The notes: generated by a model from the letters alone, not told the origin. A stretch of 64,000 bases of DNA from Lycocorax pyrrhopterus obiensis (GCA_014706295.1 JACSVZ010000038.1:2356001-2420000); one strand, 5' to 3'; shown: positions 1 through 26,300, numbered from the stretch's first letter. Program-made: numbers and translations.

Positions 1-2915
1 TGCCCAGGGCTGTTGGACAGGAGCATCCCACGGTGGGATGGGAACGACTCCGAGACGCCGAGCACGGAGCACCGGAGCCATCGGGGGCTCGGGGCTCCTG
101 GGCACCCTCCCCACTGGCCACAGGGGAGAGCGGAAATCTCCCTTTTTCAGGCATTTCTGCCCAGGCTTTGTCGTTCGCCCTTTCCCTGCGAGCTCGGAGC
201 TCTGGGTGGCCCAGCGGGGTGTGAGGGACCTTGGCACGGCCCTGGCGAGCCCACAGCAGGGGCTGCCAGCCCTCGCCATCCCTCTCCATGCGCGGCGCCC
301 GTCCCAGGCCAGGAATCACCGAATCGACCCCGAATCACTTTATCCCCTCCCAAGAAATCATCGAATCAAGTCGGTTCCTTTGAAGAGAACTGAAAAGTGC
401 AGGTTCCCGCGGTTTGGCAGGTCGAGTTACGCTCATTTAATACTTCCAGTCTTCCCTAGGTTCCCACGGGGGGGCTCTTATTGCTCAGAATAATCCCGAA
501 TCTCTCCCCAGGGGATGGACGCTGTGTCGTGAGCCAGAGGAACGCGGCCGGCGGCGAGGGCTCCGCCCGTTCCCGAGTTAAGGTGCTTTCCTGGGTTCTT
601 TGCCGGATGAAATGAAGTCGGTGGCGTTGTTGGCTGACGAATACTGAGGGAGAAAAGAAGGGTGTGTGCTTTTTTTTTTTTCTCTTTGTCCCCAAACATC
701 TCAAAACACCCGCGGGCTGCTCCCTCTGAGCACGGCGGCGCTGTGGAGAAGCACAGTCAGGTTCTGGGGGTGCTTTTCCCGGGAAGTGAACGGTGCTGTC
801 GGAAATGATGCTTCCAAAAAAAAAAAAGGCACAACCCTCTGGACGTAGAAGGCAGTTCTGACTTCTTGCTTCTGTCCAAGCTTTGGAGAGGGCAGGAGAG
901 GAGCCGGGCACATCCCCACCCCGTGGACGCTGCGCTGGACAGCGACGCATTGGCACTGGACGTCGCGTGGGGCTGTGGGAGGGCCGGCAGCCTTTTCCCA
1001 GAGGCCTGGCTCCAACGGAGAGGGAGCCGAGGCCAGCGGGCTCCGATGTGCTCCCAGAAGCAGTTTGGATGTGGTCAGCAAACCCAGGGAGCTCAGGGCT
1101 GCACGAGGCGGGCGGCAGCTGCCGGGGAGCAGCGCGGCCCCACATTTCCCTCTGCCTTCGAGCGGAGCAGAAATCCCATCAGCTTCCTGGGGAGTCTTCC
1201 CTCGTCAAGGTTGGTCCGTGGTCTTCCCTAGGAGGTCTTTTGATAAAAGCAGGAATATCCCTCACGTCACTAAGAAAGCTGCTCATTTGGTTGAAAGGGT
1301 GCAGTTATGGAACTGAAGGTTTTTGGCTCACGCTCGAGGATGATCCGAGCTGCCGCAGGATGGGATTGGGTACACGAGGAATCAGCACAAAGCAGGAAAG
1401 GGGCTTGGGATTTTAGCCCTTTGTCAGCAGAAACTGGGGCTGCCTCGGAGCAGATTTTTCCCTTGTAGTTTTTGGCATTTGCTACAGCAGGAGCAGGAAC
1501 AGGGACGGAAAAATCCATCTGCAGAGCCACAGAGTCTCTCAAGCATCCCCTGCTGCCGTGGCCTAAAACAGCATCACCCCACAAATCCTTCCCTTCATCC
1601 CCTTTTGAGCCTCCCAAAAGGAGCGGCAGGTCCCAAACACACCACGTTCCTTCCAACCACCCCTGCTCCTTGAAAGGAAGGAATAAGGACCTTTCACTTC
1701 CCCTTAACTCCAGCAGGAAGTTTGTCCCCCTAAAAAGCTCCTGAATCCTGCTAACTCGAGAACAACCCCCAAAATAACAGTTCTAAGGAGCTCACTGAGG
1801 GGAAAGCCTGGGTCCAACTCAAGCAACAGCAGGCAGCCACATCTGTGCTCCCAGGAGTGGTGTGGGAAGGGGGAACCTGGGAATGGGACCAGCTGTGGGC
1901 TGGGTGGAGGGAGGGTCACAAACCCTCCTGTGGGTGCTGAACTGTGGGGCAGGTTCAATGGGATTGATAAGAGAACGACACACACAGCAGTGCCCAGAGA
2001 GCCACGGCTGCTGCGGCCACCACGGGGACAGGGACAGCCCTGGAGCCCCTCCAGTGGCCACGGGTGCCTCTGGGGTGGGATGGCCAGGATTTGGGCTCTG
2101 GCTGAAGTCACACGGGCTTGGAAAAGCTTTTGGGATGCAGAAAGGTGGCACGAGGCAGGTGAACTGCTGAACTGGCTCTGCAAAGTCAGGTGGTCGGCCA
2201 GCTGGACGAGGAGTTGGCTGGGAATTTGGGAAAATGCTGTGATGGAAGGCATGGGGACCCTGCAAAACTTTTCCCCTGCTGCACTGGGAATCCTTTCCCT
2301 CAAACCAGCCTCCTCCATAGGAAAATCCTGTGCTGAATCCCCCGCCAGCCACAGCCAGACCTTTCTTGGCCGAGCTCCCGTGGGCCCGCTGCACCCGTGG
2401 GACAAGAAATAAAGCAAAGGCTCTGTCTTTTCCCTCTCCTCAGCTCCAGCCCCAACCCCACCCAGCCAAGTCAGCATTGCCCCTTCTTTATCCCATGCCT
2501 GGTGTTTGGGTAAAAAAAAAAACCAAACAATAAAATAAAAATAATAATTAAAAAATAAAGAAATAAAAATCGGAGGTGGAGAGTGCGGCCGGGACAGTGG
2601 GAAGGGCGCTCCCTCCTCCTGTGCCACCGGGAGCAGCCGGTCCCTCACCACTGCCGGGAGCATCTCCTCTCCCGAGCAGAGATTTCACATTCATTTCACT
2701 GGTATGGCAAAGTCCGTTTGCTTTTTCCTTCAAGGTGCTTTACATTCAAGAGCTATTGCAATCCACAGCGAGGAGACGGGGCTGGGGAGGCACCGCAGCC
2801 CCCCCGGGGTTCTCTTGAGTTTGATTATTTGATTTAAATAAATTGCCCCAAACCTCTGAAGTGCAGTTCGTCTCCAAGTTTTGGGGAACTCGAAGGGGGC
2901 CGCTGGCTCCCGGCC
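1..2915. other. No gene recognised; 3' flank of the ROR-like gene
   Basis: I see no exon with family resemblance on either strand. Several long open frames exist on both strands, but they are GC-driven and overlap each other. The part nearest 2915 should be the 3' UTR of the minus-strand receptor gene. I found no canonical AATAAA on the minus strand close to its stop, so the transcript end is not placed. An AATAAA lies on the plus strand near 2408, but no plus-strand gene is recognisable before it. Confidence 0.6.
2510..2572. repeat. A-rich low-complexity tract
   Basis: About 60 bp of mostly A with scattered T and C on the plus strand, containing several overlapping AATAAA-like strings. It sits about 340 bp beyond the receptor stop codon. 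It looks like simple sequence; no retrocopy body is recognisable next to it. Confidence 0.7.
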
Positions 2916-15199
<12,284 letters not shown>

Positions 15200-15206
<7 letters not shown>

Positions 15207-15520
15207 CGTGTCCGCCGCGGTCAGGGCGCCGGCGGGCGCATGGGGCGGCGCGGGGGTCCGGAGCGGCGCGGGGCGCGGCGGGGAGCGGAGGCACCGGGAG
15301 GCACCGGGAAGCACCGGGCGGCACCGGGCGGCTCTGGCACCTGCCCCTCCGCCGCGCCGTGACCCACTTCTGCCCGAGCATGCGGCCGTTCACATGACGA
15401 GCCCGCCCCGCCCCCCCCCCCAATCGGTTTCACTTCCAGCCCCACCTCCTGCCCTTCGTCCTCCTCCTCCTCCCGCTCCATCCCCATCCCCGCCGCTCCG
15501 CCGCCCGGTGCTCGGCGCTG
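15200..15520 (-). promoter_or_regulatory. CpG-island promoter and 5' UTR of the ROR-like gene
   Basis: Dense CpG DNA surrounds the start codon at 15204-15206; no TATA box is evident. Upstream on the minus strand lies GAAGTGGGTCA (15360-15370), a 10 of 11 match to the ROR element consensus about 155 bp before the ATG. The exact transcription start is not visible. A shared island with a divergent plus-strand transcript is possible, but I recognise no such gene. Confidence 0.55.
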
Positions 15521-18500
15521 CGCGGGCGCTGCCGGCGCCTCCCCGGGACCGGGGTCTGGGCGACCCCCGCTCGGCTGTGGCCGTGGGGCGCTCGGAGCTG
15601 CCCCCCGGGGCTGCCCGCCCCCAGGAGGGCCGTGCCGGTGCCCGTCCTGCCCCGGCTCGCCCAGGCACGGGGCCGGCTGCGTGTCCCGCTGAATCACCGC
15701 TCCCTTGCTTCACTCCGCTCCCGTGCAGCCCCGCTGTCCCCGCCAGGCGCTGTCCCCGGCTCGGCGCGGGGACCCCACAAACCCCCGGCAGGACAGGACA
15801 GGACAGGACAGGGCGGGGGCCTCTGCCGAAGGTGCAGCACCTGGCGCTGGGGAGGTGTGGGGAGCGCGGGGACCCCCGTGCGGCTGCCCCATGTGCCCAT
15901 GCCAGGGTGCAGATGCTGAGGTCTGGGGGCGCATCCAGCCTGGGAGACCTGCGGGTCGGGAATGGCGCCATGGCAGTAGTGGGAAGCTTTGAAGGTGGCA
16001 GGGAGGCATTCCCACCCTGTCCTTCATGCTGGGATACACACAGGTGGCTTTGGGGCCCGGGGTTGTACTCCGGACAAAGGGACACCGGGACACACTGCCT
16101 AAGACGTGCAGAGATGGTGGCTCTGGACCACGCAACGCGGCCTCGCTATGCAGAGCCCGAGATGTCGGCACGGGGCAAAGTCCCCTGGCTGGGGTTTGTG
16201 GTGCACCAGGTCACCTCCCTGGTGCCACATCACAGGGGTGGAGGCGGCTGGTCCTGGTCATGCTGGGCCAGGGCTCAGGTGCCAGGGTCAGTGCTCAGCA
16301 GTGCCCAGAGATGCCTGGGTCCTGGGAACAGTGGCAGTGGCCTGGAGACCTGATGAGTGTGGAGAAGGCATCTGCCATAGGCATGAGCATGACTCCCATT
16401 GCAGGCATGGACCTGGCACCCACCATGGGCGTGGACCTGGCATCACCACAGGCATGGAAGTGGCATCTGCCATGAGCATGAGTGTGGCATCTGCCATGAG
16501 CGCAGCATCCAGTCGTGGTCACAAGCATGGCACAGCCACATCAGCCATGGCCATGGAGACGACACCCAGCACAGGCACAGATGCAGCCACCATCACCACC
16601 CATGGCATCACTGCCTCCTCCCTGGATGGCCTCCTGCCCTCACAGCTAGGCCCCGAGGGGACACCTCAGCCCCCAATACTCAAATCAAACCATTTAATCA
16701 CAGCTGAAGAGGGCGATTTCAACCCGCATCCATCCCAAAGGCTGAGCTGAGCCGGGGGTGCAGGGATGCTGATGGGCCGCTGGCAGAGGGGCTCCCCTGC
16801 TGTTCCTGGAACTGTCCCCCTGCTCCAGCACAGGCAGGTGGCAGTGGCAGAGGGACGCTGGGGCTGAGCCGTGGTGGCACTTTGTGCGCTCCCACCCGTG
16901 TGCCGAGAGCCGCCCGGCTCTGCTCCGGCGCGGGAGCGGCTGCGGCGGGGAGGGGGACACGGGCTGGGGGGCGGGAGGTGCGGGGGGCGGAGGGGCCGAG
17001 CCGCCCAGCGCGCTCCAGTGCTGCTGTCTGACATGATTTTGCTGATGGCGATTGGGAACGGGTTCGCTGCTCTCGCCGGTCGGATTCGCTCCTTCCTCCC
17101 GGCTTTCCTGCCTCCTCCGCATGGATGGGCACGCAGACGGGACGCGGGGCGACGTCTCGCCTCGCTCTTCGCAGGCTCTGCTTGCAGCACGGCTTCTGCC
17201 AGCACAGCCCCGGATGGAGCCAGAAATCCCACCCCGGTGCGCATCCCGAGAGCCCCTGGCAGGGGCAGCCCCTGCGCCGGCGGCGTGCGCGGCGAGGCCG
17301 CTGCCGTCCCCCGGGGTCACGGGAGCTGCCCGAAGCAGGTCACCCTCATTAGCCCCATTTCAGATGGGGAAACTGAGACCGGGAGCAGCGCAGTGACTCT
17401 TCGCGGCACGCAGGGTCCGGCCCCGGCGAACTCGCCCCTCCCAAAAGGCGGTCGCCGATTGCTGCTGTTGGGACAGTCGTGGCTGAATCGCGCCAGAGCG
17501 AGAGCGAAAATACTCCCCGAGTGCTCGGCGCAACCCAAAAGTATGAGGAGGTTACATAAGCGGCACCACACCTGCCGTGAGCAACGCGGGACCCACGCAC
17601 CCATCCACGCACCCGCTCCCCGCCGCCGTCCCCTTAACCCTTCGTGTGCGGCGCCCGGTCCGGCACCGACAGGTTCGGGAATGACCCGGAGAAAGGCCCA
17701 GGGGAGAAGGAGATGCTGCAGGGTTACCTGAGCAGCTGCTGAGTGCTGCAGGCCTGGGACTCAGCCCCGTGGGTTTGGGGCCACGAGGGTGGAGGTGGAG
17801 AGGCTCTACCACAGCAGGACCCCTTTTTCTGGTGAGCAGGGTCTCACTCCACGGACTTGGCTGGGTTTAAACTGGGGTCCTTGCCCCAGGAAAGCCAGAG
17901 AGAGGTGGAGCCTGTTCACTGGTGGCTGAGCCCCTGGAGTAACATTTGTTCCTGAGAGAGGAGCGGCCTTGCCCGGGGCTGTTTCTGCTGTGGCAGCACT
18001 GGGGGTCACAGAACCTCCAAAAACCCTCTCCCCCTCCCCACGCTGTGACAGGAGCTGGTGCAGCTCCGTTCACAGCTCGTTGGTGCAGAGACCCTCACCC
18101 CAGTATCTGCTGGTGCTGTTCCTGGTGATGGGAAGCAGTGGGGCTGGAGGGCCAGAGCTGCCTTTGGTTCCTGGGTGGTGCCAGGAGCTGCGCCCGCCGG
18201 GGCAATGCCGGGGGACAGGTCCAGCGGGGCTGGATCCAGCCCAGTGCAGGTGGCACCAGTGGCAGAGGAAGGAAATGGCCACCAGGAAGGGATAAGGAAG
18301 CAAAAACTGACACTTGCCAGCATCCAGCACTTCTCCTCCTGGCCCAGACTCGCTGCCAAATCTTTGTGATCAGGGCCAAGGCAGACGGCGGGGCACTGCC
18401 AACCTGTGGCAACACTGAAGTGGCCACCGCTGGCACGGCTCTGCCGCCAGGATCAGCCCAGCCGGCCCCTGGCTGGCCCGGAGGTGAGCAGGAATTCCGG

Positions 18501-18894
18501 ATGACACCATCGCGCCTTAATCACTGTTTGCTCTCCCTCGCGCCCCACCCAGCGAGAGGGGAACCTTCTGCCAGCATCGCCCGCCCCACACCCAGAGCCC
18601 CTCACCCCACACCCAGAGCCCCTCGCCCCACTCGGGGACCACCGCCAGGGCTGTGACAGCAGCCCCGAGCTCGGCGAGCCCCGGGCTGTCACGGCCGGAC
18701 CCCGTGGTGGCTCTGCCGTGGGCTCCCTGCCACGGGCACTGCCAGGCGCCTGCCGTGACTCAGTTTCCCATGGGGGATGGCTGACCTGCCCGGCAGGGAG
18801 TGGGTCACGGGGTGAACGCGGCACTGGTGTCCCCAAACCTCATCCTCAGGTGCTGGCATGGGGATGTGCCCCATGGCAGCCCCCAGCCTCAGCA

Positions 18895-19015
18895 CTGGGC
18901 AGGAGTCCTGTCCCCCAGTCCCAGGGCTGGGTGGGAGTTCTGTCCCTCTGTCCCTCAATCCCCTGGCTGGGTGGGGGTCCTGTCCCCCAGTCCCAGGGCT
19001 GGATGAGGCTCCAAC
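18895..19015. repeat. Short minisatellite, three copies
   Basis: Three to four imperfect copies of a unit of about 40 bp built on GGGCTGGGTGGGAGTTCTGTCC and TCCCCCAGTCCCA. No coding capacity. Confidence 0.75.
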
Positions 19016-19435
19016 CATGTCCCCCCATACCGGGCTGGGGGCGGGGGCAGCAGTGGGGGCCGGGGGGAACTGCAGCACTTGCAACCACTGAGCCTCATTG
19101 TGTCCCCCCGGCTGTGGGGGTGACACGAGGGGGCACCCCCTGCTCAGGGGGGGGGTCCCACTGCTTTGTCCTCTCCGTGGTGTCAGTGTCACCCTTCCTC
19201 CCAGCCCTGCTGCCGCAGCACCTCGGTGGTGCAGGATGAGGGTCCCTCAGCTGTGCCGAACAGGGCAGTGCCCTCAGACCATGGGGATGAGATGTGGCTT
19301 GGCCAGCTGTGCCAGTCCTGGCAGCCAGCGGGATCGGGCATGGTGCTGGGCACGTGGCCCTGCTGCAGTGGTGTGAGTCACTGCACCTCGGTGCTGCTTA
19401 TGCAAAGGCTGGTACGGGCTGTGGTGTGGGGCTGT

Positions 19436-19610
19436 GGGGCCGTGGGATGGGACTGTGCTGTGGGGCCATGGGATGGGACTGTGGGGCCATGGGATGGGAC
19501 TGTGCTGTGGGGCTGTGGGGCCATGGGATGGGACTGTGGGGCCATGGGATGGGGCTCTGGGGTGGGTGCCACTCGGGCACGGGGCCTTGGGTGCAGGGTG
19601 GGTGCCACTC
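19436..19610. repeat. Minisatellite, GGGATGGGACTGTG units
   Basis: Tandem, partly nested copies of GGGGCCATGGGATGGGACTG with an inserted CTGT in alternating units, followed by two copies of GGTGGGTGCCACTCGGGCAC. Confidence 0.85.
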
Positions 19611-19794
19611 GGGCACACTGCGAGTGCAAAGGAGAGCATGGAGAAGGGCGAAACTGAGGCAGCAGTGGGGTGCACCCCTGACTCCTGCAGCCCGTGTGGG
19701 GCTGTCCCTGTCACCGCCCGGGGCCGGGGGCTGGGGGGCAGCAGGGCCAGGTGTAACCGGAGCCCCCGGGCTGGCCTGACCCGCTCACGGCTCA

Positions 19795-19925
19795 CGTAAC
19801 GCCTGCCCGGTGCTTATGCAATAGCTGCTGCCATGTGGCTCTGAGGGACACCCAACGCCGCGGCAATTACCCGGCCCCTAATCAGCAGCGATGCAGGATA
19901 ACGAGGCTAATTGGAGCCGTGGCCA
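19795..19925. promoter_or_regulatory. Candidate regulatory island in the gene desert
   Basis: CTTATGCAATAG (C/EBP- or POU-like), GGCAATTACC, CCTAATCAGC, AGGATAACG and GCTAATTGGAG within 130 bp of otherwise GC-rich DNA. No coding potential. Function inferred from motif density. Confidence 0.25.
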
Positions 19926-20099
19926 GCAGAGCTGCTGGGGGAGGAACATTCAGTCTCACCCTGCACCCCGAGGGGTGTCCCAAGCAATTAGTGACTGCTG
20001 AGCCTTCCTTAGGGGCTGCGGGGGGGGGTGGGGGTCGGGTCATGGCCGGGCTGGACCCCACTGTGCCCCGGGCAGTGGCTGTGGGTGTCCACTGGGGTG

Positions 20100-20330
20100 G
20101 AACACGGCATCCTCATCCCTTCCTGCATCCCCATCCCTTCCTGCATCCCCATCCCTGTCTGCATCCCTGTCCTTATCTTCATCCCCATCCGTCTGCATCT
20201 CCATTCCTCTCTGCACCCCCATCCCCTCCTGCATCTCCATCCCTTCCTACATCCCCACCCCTGCCTGCATCCCCATCACTGTTTGCATCCCTGTCCCTGT
20301 CTCCATCCCCACCCCTGCCTGCCTCCCCAT
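20100..20330. repeat. Minisatellite, CCTGCATCCCCATCCCT units
   Basis: More than ten imperfect copies of a 15-18 bp unit. It produces long frames of alternating His/Pro-rich or Asp/Gly/Arg-rich peptide that are artefacts of the repeat. Confidence 0.9.
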
Positions 20331-23300
20331 CCCGCACTCCCGTGGCGCAGTGATGCTCCAAGTAGGTCAGTGGGCCGCGGTGTTGGGTGACCGCGGGTGG
20401 CTGCAGCACCTGCCCCGGGGGGCTTTGCTCCATTTATCCCTGGTTGCCCCGGCCCTCGGCCGAGCCCACCCCCCGCTCACCCCACTGGGCTCCGTGGTCC
20501 CCGGGGAGGGGGCAAAGGCAGCGTCTCCCTGGCCCAGACTGCAGAGCCCTGACTCACCTCATTGCACAAATGATGCCCAAATTGGCTCTTGAAGGACGGT
20601 CCTGGCCCCCCCACGCCACCCCCTCCCTCCCTGGTGCCCCGGGGGGCTCAGCCCGGCGGCGTGGGGTGCAGGGGGCTCCCCAGGCAGCTCCCCCCGGCAC
20701 TCGCCCCCGGCTCGGGCGGCGCAGCCTCCGCTCGGCACCGTCCCGGGCACCGCGCGGCGCTGCCGAATCTCCAGCGTAATAATTAGGAGATAAACAGGAA
20801 AGAGGAAAGGGGCAGATTTCATATTCAGCCCCGATCCCCCCGGGACAGATAAAAGCGGAGTGGGGGGACTCAAGGGGGCTTTTTTCCCACTTGTTTCTGC
20901 TGAATCAAACATTTTTCCTCCTGCTTAGAAGATTTCCTGACTCCCCCCATTCCCCCCGCTCTCGCCTTAATGAGGTTTTGCTGTAAAAGTCTCCGAGCCT
21001 CAACCATGGCCTTGAGTTAATCTCCAGGCACCTTCAAAGCCGGGTTGTTCCTGCTCCCCCTCCACCAGCCCCTCCTTCACCTCCATCTTTTTGAACTTCC
21101 CAGCCACAAAATTGCTGAGTTTCATGTGATGCTGCTTCTCCCGTGCCCGGTGGCGAGCATGGGGGTCCCGGGGCTGATGGGGGCACATGGCAGGAACACA
21201 TCCCTAGGGCTGGGGCAGGGGTGTGAGATGGTCCCTCCTGGTGGAAAAGGCACCTGCCTCTGAGGGGAACCTCCAAACTGGGGTGAAAAGGGGATATTTG
21301 GAGATTTTATTTTGCCCCCAAATCGGAATGTTGTGGAAACACTGCAAACAAATAGCCCATGGCTCAGGGCCACCGAGATGGTGGCCTTGTGTTTGCCACC
21401 AACAGTGAGGCTCTGGGGGCTGGTGACATTGGGGCATCACCCTGTGGGGCAGGCAGAGGATGTGGCAGGATGTGCAGGCTCGTTGGGTGCCAGGAGCATC
21501 CCTCCTCCAGGGCTCAGCTGGGGATGACCGTGGGACCCCTGGCTGTGGCTGGTGGCAGGAAAAAGGTGCTGGTCAAGGTCCTGTCCTGGCTGCCCACTCA
21601 GGGCTCTGCCATGGGAACCAGCTGCTCCCTGGGGAAGGGGCTTGGGAGCTGCACAGCCCCTCGGGGGCATCCCTGCTGCCAGGACAGAGCCTGGTCCTCA
21701 GAGCACCCATCCATCCCTGCTGGGGGGCTCTGGGCACCCCACCCTTCCCATCATCTGTGTGGGTGCTCAGCCCTGACCACAGCGGGGCCAAAACCCCGGG
21801 AATGGGAGATGCAGGAGCTCACAGCGCCTGAGCTGCTCGAGCGTGGGGTGCTGCCCTGTCCCACCCATGCTGGAGCCATCGGACACCGCCGGGCTCCCTC
21901 CTCCTGCCCCCGGTGCCCCGGGCTGCCCGTGGCGCCCATACCTGGGCGTCCCGCTCCAGAGCCGATCTGGAGGCTTTAGTGCAAGTTAATCCCAGCAATC
22001 CCTTAATTCCAGGGACCGAAATAGGAAAGATCAGTAGGTCAGTGGGAAAAGCTCTTGGCCAAAGTTAACATGTTAATGCAGAGAGAAGGTGAGGGAAAGA
22101 GAGGGGAGAGGAAAGTGCCCAGGAATCTGCTGTTGGCCCACCCGGTGCCCGGGCTCTGGTCACTCTGCATCCTGCTGGTTTGGGGATATCAAGCACTGGT
22201 GGCCCAGGAAGGCTTGGCAGCTCCCGGTCTGGTGCAATTTTGGGAAGGTAGGGGGGTTTTCCCCTCTCACCAAACACCCCAAGCCCAGCGCTCGCATCCC
22301 CGAGGCGATCCCGGTGCGTTAAATCCCGGTGTCCAGAGGCGAAAGGTTGCGCATTAGCGCCGGCACCGCTGAGCGGCCCTAATTAGGGCTTGGCAGCGCC
22401 CGCCTTGGCCCCGTAAGCACCTTTTTGGCTGCTGCTCTGGAAAAAGCCGTGCTGGAGGGCTTAGCTTTTAATACAGCCAAAGCCCAGGTGAGCCACCCAC
22501 CGCTGCCCATGGGCCGGTCCCAGCCCTGGCTGAGGGGTTCAGCTCTGGTTATGGGTCCCAGCTCCAGCTGTGGCCTCCGGGGGCTTCACCTGGTGGCCCC
22601 ACACAAGACCCCCAGCCCTGCAGTGCCGGTGCTGCTGCTGGCACATCCCAGCAGGAACCTCCCAGGGCCTTTCCCTGCATCCCCAGCCGCTTTCCCTTGG
22701 GGTTGGGTGCTTTTGGGCAATAATATCGCTATGGGAGCAGTTTCCTTAAATCCATCTTTGTTACCACAAGCAGCTTAGCACCAGAAACTCTCTTCCTCTC
22801 TGTTCTTTTAATACGATCCCAGCTTAGCAAAGCCCCGGGCTTAGCCACTGCCCCTGCAGTGCAAGTGAGGAGAGGAGAATTAAATAATATGAAAGGAGAA
22901 AACAAAGGGCTCTGCTTGATTTAAGCAGCTGGAGGAGGGGTGGCAGCAGCCCACCCCTGCCTCGGGGGAGCCACTGGGGTTACCTGAGGAGGGGGATGCT
23001 CGGTGGGATGATAAAGGGTGGGGCCCCCCTGGGATGCCTCGTTTGTACAGGTCAGGGGGTCAGGGATGCTGTGATGCTCTCAGCCATTGATCCTGCTGAC
23101 AGATCCCAAGGGAGACAAGGTGCCTCAAATACCTCACTACGCTTCTTGGTGGCAAATATTCCTATTTTCTGGAGTTTTTCCATCTTGGGCTCTGCCAGAA
23201 CCAGTGAACAGCTCGGGAGAACTCAGTGCCCTTTGCAGAGGCAGCATCACACCAAGACATGGGCCTTCCCCACATTTCCCACCCCACCAGCCCGAGATGG

Positions 23301-26300
23301 TGCTGCCTGCCTGCCAGACAGACCCTGCTCTCGCACCGTGCCCATGGGCTGGGGGTTCCTGCTCATCCCTGGCTCCCAGCTGGCTGGGCTGGCTCCCATG
23401 GCTGCCACCGTGGCTCACCTTGGACTCCGCTCCCGGCACAGCCCAGCGCCCGGCTGGGTTGCTGGGGAGACGGGCTGGTTTATTTACCATCGGGGCTGCG
23501 ATAAGGAGTGTGAAAGGAGAGGAGGAGCACATGGTGTCCAATGTGCCTGACCCACTTTTCCATCGCCCGGGCATTGCTCACCCTCGGCGATTGGATTGCA
23601 GCGGCCGCGGAGCCGCCAGGGCTTGGGGCGTCCTTCCTTCCGAACCCCGTTTGCTCTGGCTCGGTTGGGAACAGAGGAGAAGCATCCCTGGGCACCAGGA
23701 GCGGACGCCGAGGCCCCGCGATGGGGATGGGAAGCCGCGTGGGAGCTCCGCGGGGCTCTCCTCGCGCCCGTCCTTGGCCGTGGTCGCGGCGGGCGCGGCC
23801 CCCGCCGGCGCTGGCACAGTGGCCCAGATCTGCCATTCCGCATGGCTTCCCCGGCTGTCCCCGGGGCCGGGCGCCGGCAGGCAGGGCGCTCGCTCGGCGC
23901 CTCGCGCGCCCGCCCGCTAATCCGACATGACTCTTCCATTAGAGACGAGATGCCGGCAAAGAGCTTTTCGGTGTAGAAATTAACTCCTTCTCCCACCCCG
24001 CAGCTCCCTGACCTGGAGCGTCGGCTCCGGCTCTGTCACCCACATGGCCTGGGGTCTGCGGGATGAGGAGGGTCCCCCTGTTGTCACCCCCAGCCTGGTG
24101 GCGGGCTGGTTCCCCAGGGGAACCGGCTAAGCCCATAAAGGTGCTCCGAGAATGCGGGATGGGAGCAGAGACCAGGCATTGAGGTGGCAGAGGGTGCCAG
24201 AGAGGGACCCCATGGACCCCCTGGGTGGCAGGAGGGGCTCCAGCCCAGTCCCTGTCCCTGGCTGCAGCACAGCCACTGCCCTTATCGATCTTCTCTGGTT
24301 GTTAATTATCGGCTCCAATCGAGCCTGATCAGAGCCACGGCTCCCTGCAAAGGCCCTGTTGTGGTTTTGGCTGTTCCTCCCCTGCCCTGAGGTGCTGGGG
24401 CTGCTGGGGAGCAGATGGGACCCAAAGGGGAACTTGGGGAGCTGGGGGCAGGTGGGATTTGGGGTGCATGTCCTGGCCAGGGGGTGCTCCCTAAGCGGGG
24501 GGACCTGGGACACGGTGGGGACAGAAGGAGGGGGAAGAGCCCAGGCCAGGAGCCAGCACATGGACCCCTGAACGGCACAAATGTCCCAGAGCAGAGGTGC
24601 CAGCACCTCACATGTGACACTGGGGGACAGCAATGGTGTCTCTGGCAGAAGAGGAGGTCAAAACAGTGCAGGGTTCACTCTCCAGGACCAACCACTGACC
24701 CAAGGACAGCCACCTTCCCTCACTGGGGCAGAGCTGTCCCTCATGTCCCTGCTCCCCAGGAGCCATTCAGGGGAGGTGACAGCAGTGCCCAGTCCCCTGC
24801 TCGAAGGACAATCCCCAACATCCTTCCAGAAGGGATGCAAAGCGGATCCTGCCTGGTGCTGGGCCCAGGGGAAGCACCCACACTCTGCCTCCTCATGCCA
24901 CTCACTGGGTGAAGAGAAGGATGGGCACTCGTGTCCCTTGGCCACCCTTCCATCAGTGTGCTCAGGGCTGGGGTCTGGCCCTGGATGGAGTCAGGAGCCC
25001 ACGGATACTCCGTTCTCTTGCCTGCAGTCCTGGAAAATACCCTGGAGAGAGGGCTCCTCCCCAGCATACAGAGGGGAAACTGAGGCACAGAGTGAGGAGG
25101 GGATGTGCACCATGATGGGCTCTGCAGAGCTGGTGGCTCTGGGGCGTCGTTGGAACCACGAGGGTGCTTGAGCCCTGTCCCTGCCATGGTGGGCTCTGCT
25201 GCCCTCGGGGCTCCAGCTAAGGGGACTTCAGCACTAGCCACCCCCCAGCAGCTCCCCAAAGCTGCTGCAGAGCAGGCAGGGAGTGCTCAGGAAGAGCTAG
25301 AGAGGGGCTGTGGAGGGGCTGCTCTCACCTGGTGTTCTCACTGTCTGCAGAGATCGCTGATGTCACCATCACCTCCTCCACCACTGTGGTGTCACTGGGC
25401 TGGGGACCTTTTGCCATCCTGGGCTGGGTCGGTTCAGGTCAGGATCCTGTGTAGCACTGGCTGTGAGCACAGTGGGGATGTCCCAGTGGGGAGCTAACCT
25501 GGATCCCAGCCACCCGTGTGACCATCACCTCCTGTGCTGCTACACGGCCCTGGGACAAGGACCTCTAGCGAGGGAACAACCCCACAACAGCCAGAGAGGA
25601 CAGGACTGGGGACAGCTGCTCTCCCTGTCCCTCGTAGTGACCCCAGGACAGCCCAGCCCAGAGTGGGCACTCGAGGCACCTCTGTGGTGCTCTGGGACAC
25701 AGAGTGGGGGACATCCACCCAAGCCAGTTTGGGAGGTCACCCTGGAGACCCACAGCCTGGCACCTGGGGTCTCCTGATCCCCCCAGAGCAGAGAGATGCC
25801 CAAAAGGACATGACTTCTCCTCCCAACCTAGGCAGGGGCCAAAACAAGCATTGATTATTTTTGAGGGCACTGTTTGGCTGCAAATCAGGGTGTCATCACT
25901 CTTTCTCCACACCTGATAGCTCAGACTCCATGGCAGGGTGGGGCTGCGGTGGTAGTGGAGGAAACCATCCCCAAAATCCCAGTGCAGAGCCACCCATGAA
26001 ATATTCAGGCTGCTCTGCACAATTCCCGCCTTGCTGCCGTCAAAAGCACCATGAATATTGCAGGTGGGCATTAAAGTTTCAGGGCTGCCATGTTTCAGGA
26101 CACTGTCACCACGGGAAGTCCCTCCACCGGGACGTGTCACACCTTCACCAGGCTCCAGTGACTTCTTTCTCTCTGGTTTACCCCAAAAACTGATGGTGGT
26201 GATGGGCTGAGTCCTTGAAGTGCTACAAGAGCAAACCAACACGAAGCTCCTCACTGTGTCCCTGGAATGGATTGGCACGGTTCAGGGAAGAGTTGCAGGA

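Noticed and set aside
1704..2663. 319 aa minus-strand frame
   Set aside because: No domain or homology recognised, low-complexity and shadowed by opposite-strand frames.
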